Shown here in pieces: positions 33,659 to 33,808 of a DNA stretch of 33,808 nt (positions within the stretch are counted from its first letter, which is position 1; the number at the start of each line of letters is the position of its first letter). The stretch lies in assembly GCA_007129495.1 (NCBI GenBank), contig SKVJ01000037.1:1-33808 (forward strand), written 5' to 3'. The notes beneath the pieces are model-generated. The model saw only the letters and a program-made list of their open reading frames with translations, had not been told where the DNA came from and did not search any database. Made by a program: the position numbers and the translations under genes. Source of the stretch: Dehalococcoidia bacterium. GTDB lineage: Bacteria; Chloroflexota; Dehalococcoidia; GIF9; AB-539-J10.

Positions 33659-33687
33659 AGTATACATGACATGTCAAGACTCTTCAA
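33659..33687 (-). promoter_or_regulatory. Promoter for the 5S rRNA gene
   Basis: TTGAAG (33687-33682), a 17-nt spacer and TATACT (33664-33659) on the minus strand. The predicted start is about 10 nt before the 5S 5' end. A TTGACA also occurs inside the spacer but is too close to the -10 to act with it. Confidence 0.65.
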
Positions 33688-33808
33688 GTCGGTGTACTCT
33701 CATCAGGTATTTCCGTGTGCAGCAGATTCACACGGCCAAGACTTCGCCGTGCGATTGGGGCACGTGGAATCTTGAAAGGCATATAGATTCACCAGGGATG
33801 ACAGGCTT

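Noticed and set aside
1-33808. CRISPR arrays, insertion sequences, prophage or integrase genes
   Set aside because: No regularly spaced repeats, transposase motifs or terminal inverted repeats were seen; the window reads as ordinary core and accessory chromosome.

Overview
This window looks like chromosomal DNA of a bacterium, most plausibly an uncultured Chloroflexota of the Dehalococcoidia/SAR202 type. The pointers are an adjacent SepRS/SepCysS gene pair, which outside archaea is reported mainly from Chloroflexi and Parcubacteria; three tandem GlcD-like FAD oxidases with LarA-like and UxaA-like genes; a TRAP transporter; and a short-form HisG/HisZ histidine system. Coding density is high, most genes lie in tight runs with overlapping stops and starts, and I see no insertion sequence, CRISPR array or tRNA. 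The taxonomic assignment is an inference from gene content.

Region 1 (about 1-11,907, all minus strand) is a hydroxy-acid or sugar-acid utilisation block. Read in its own direction it runs glcD3, a UxaA-like dehydratase, glcD2, glcD1, a LarA-like nickel enzyme and an IlvD/Edd dehydratase, then a TRAP uptake system (dctP, dctQ, dctM) under its own near-consensus promoter. A perfect 16-bp hairpin separates dctP from dctQ.

Region 2 (12,284-18,056, plus strand) is a purine run: guaA, purD, purE, purB, purC. It faces a minus-strand run (25,876-18,065) of hisZ, a tandem-fused double hisG, hisD, hisC, hisB, pfkA and a LacD-type aldolase.

Region 3 (25,985-28,399, plus strand) is an NfeD protease / small NfeD / slipin membrane module ending in a strong intrinsic terminator. 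It converges on pyrD (type 1B). A RimI-like acetyltransferase follows, divergent from pyrD.

Region 4 (30,169-33,642, minus strand) holds a 5S rRNA with its own promoter, then pncC (CinA C-terminal family), sepS (SepRS, O-phosphoseryl-tRNA synthetase) and pscS (SepCysS). SepRS loads tRNA-Cys with phosphoserine and SepCysS converts it to cysteine on the tRNA. This archaeal-type route in a bacterial chromosome is the most striking system here. The second is the HisG-HisG fusion, whose halves have lost complementary motifs. Three genes (nfeD, pyrD and the rimI-like gene) have a -10 box 8-9 nt before the start codon and no Shine-Dalgarno sequence, which suggests leaderless transcripts.
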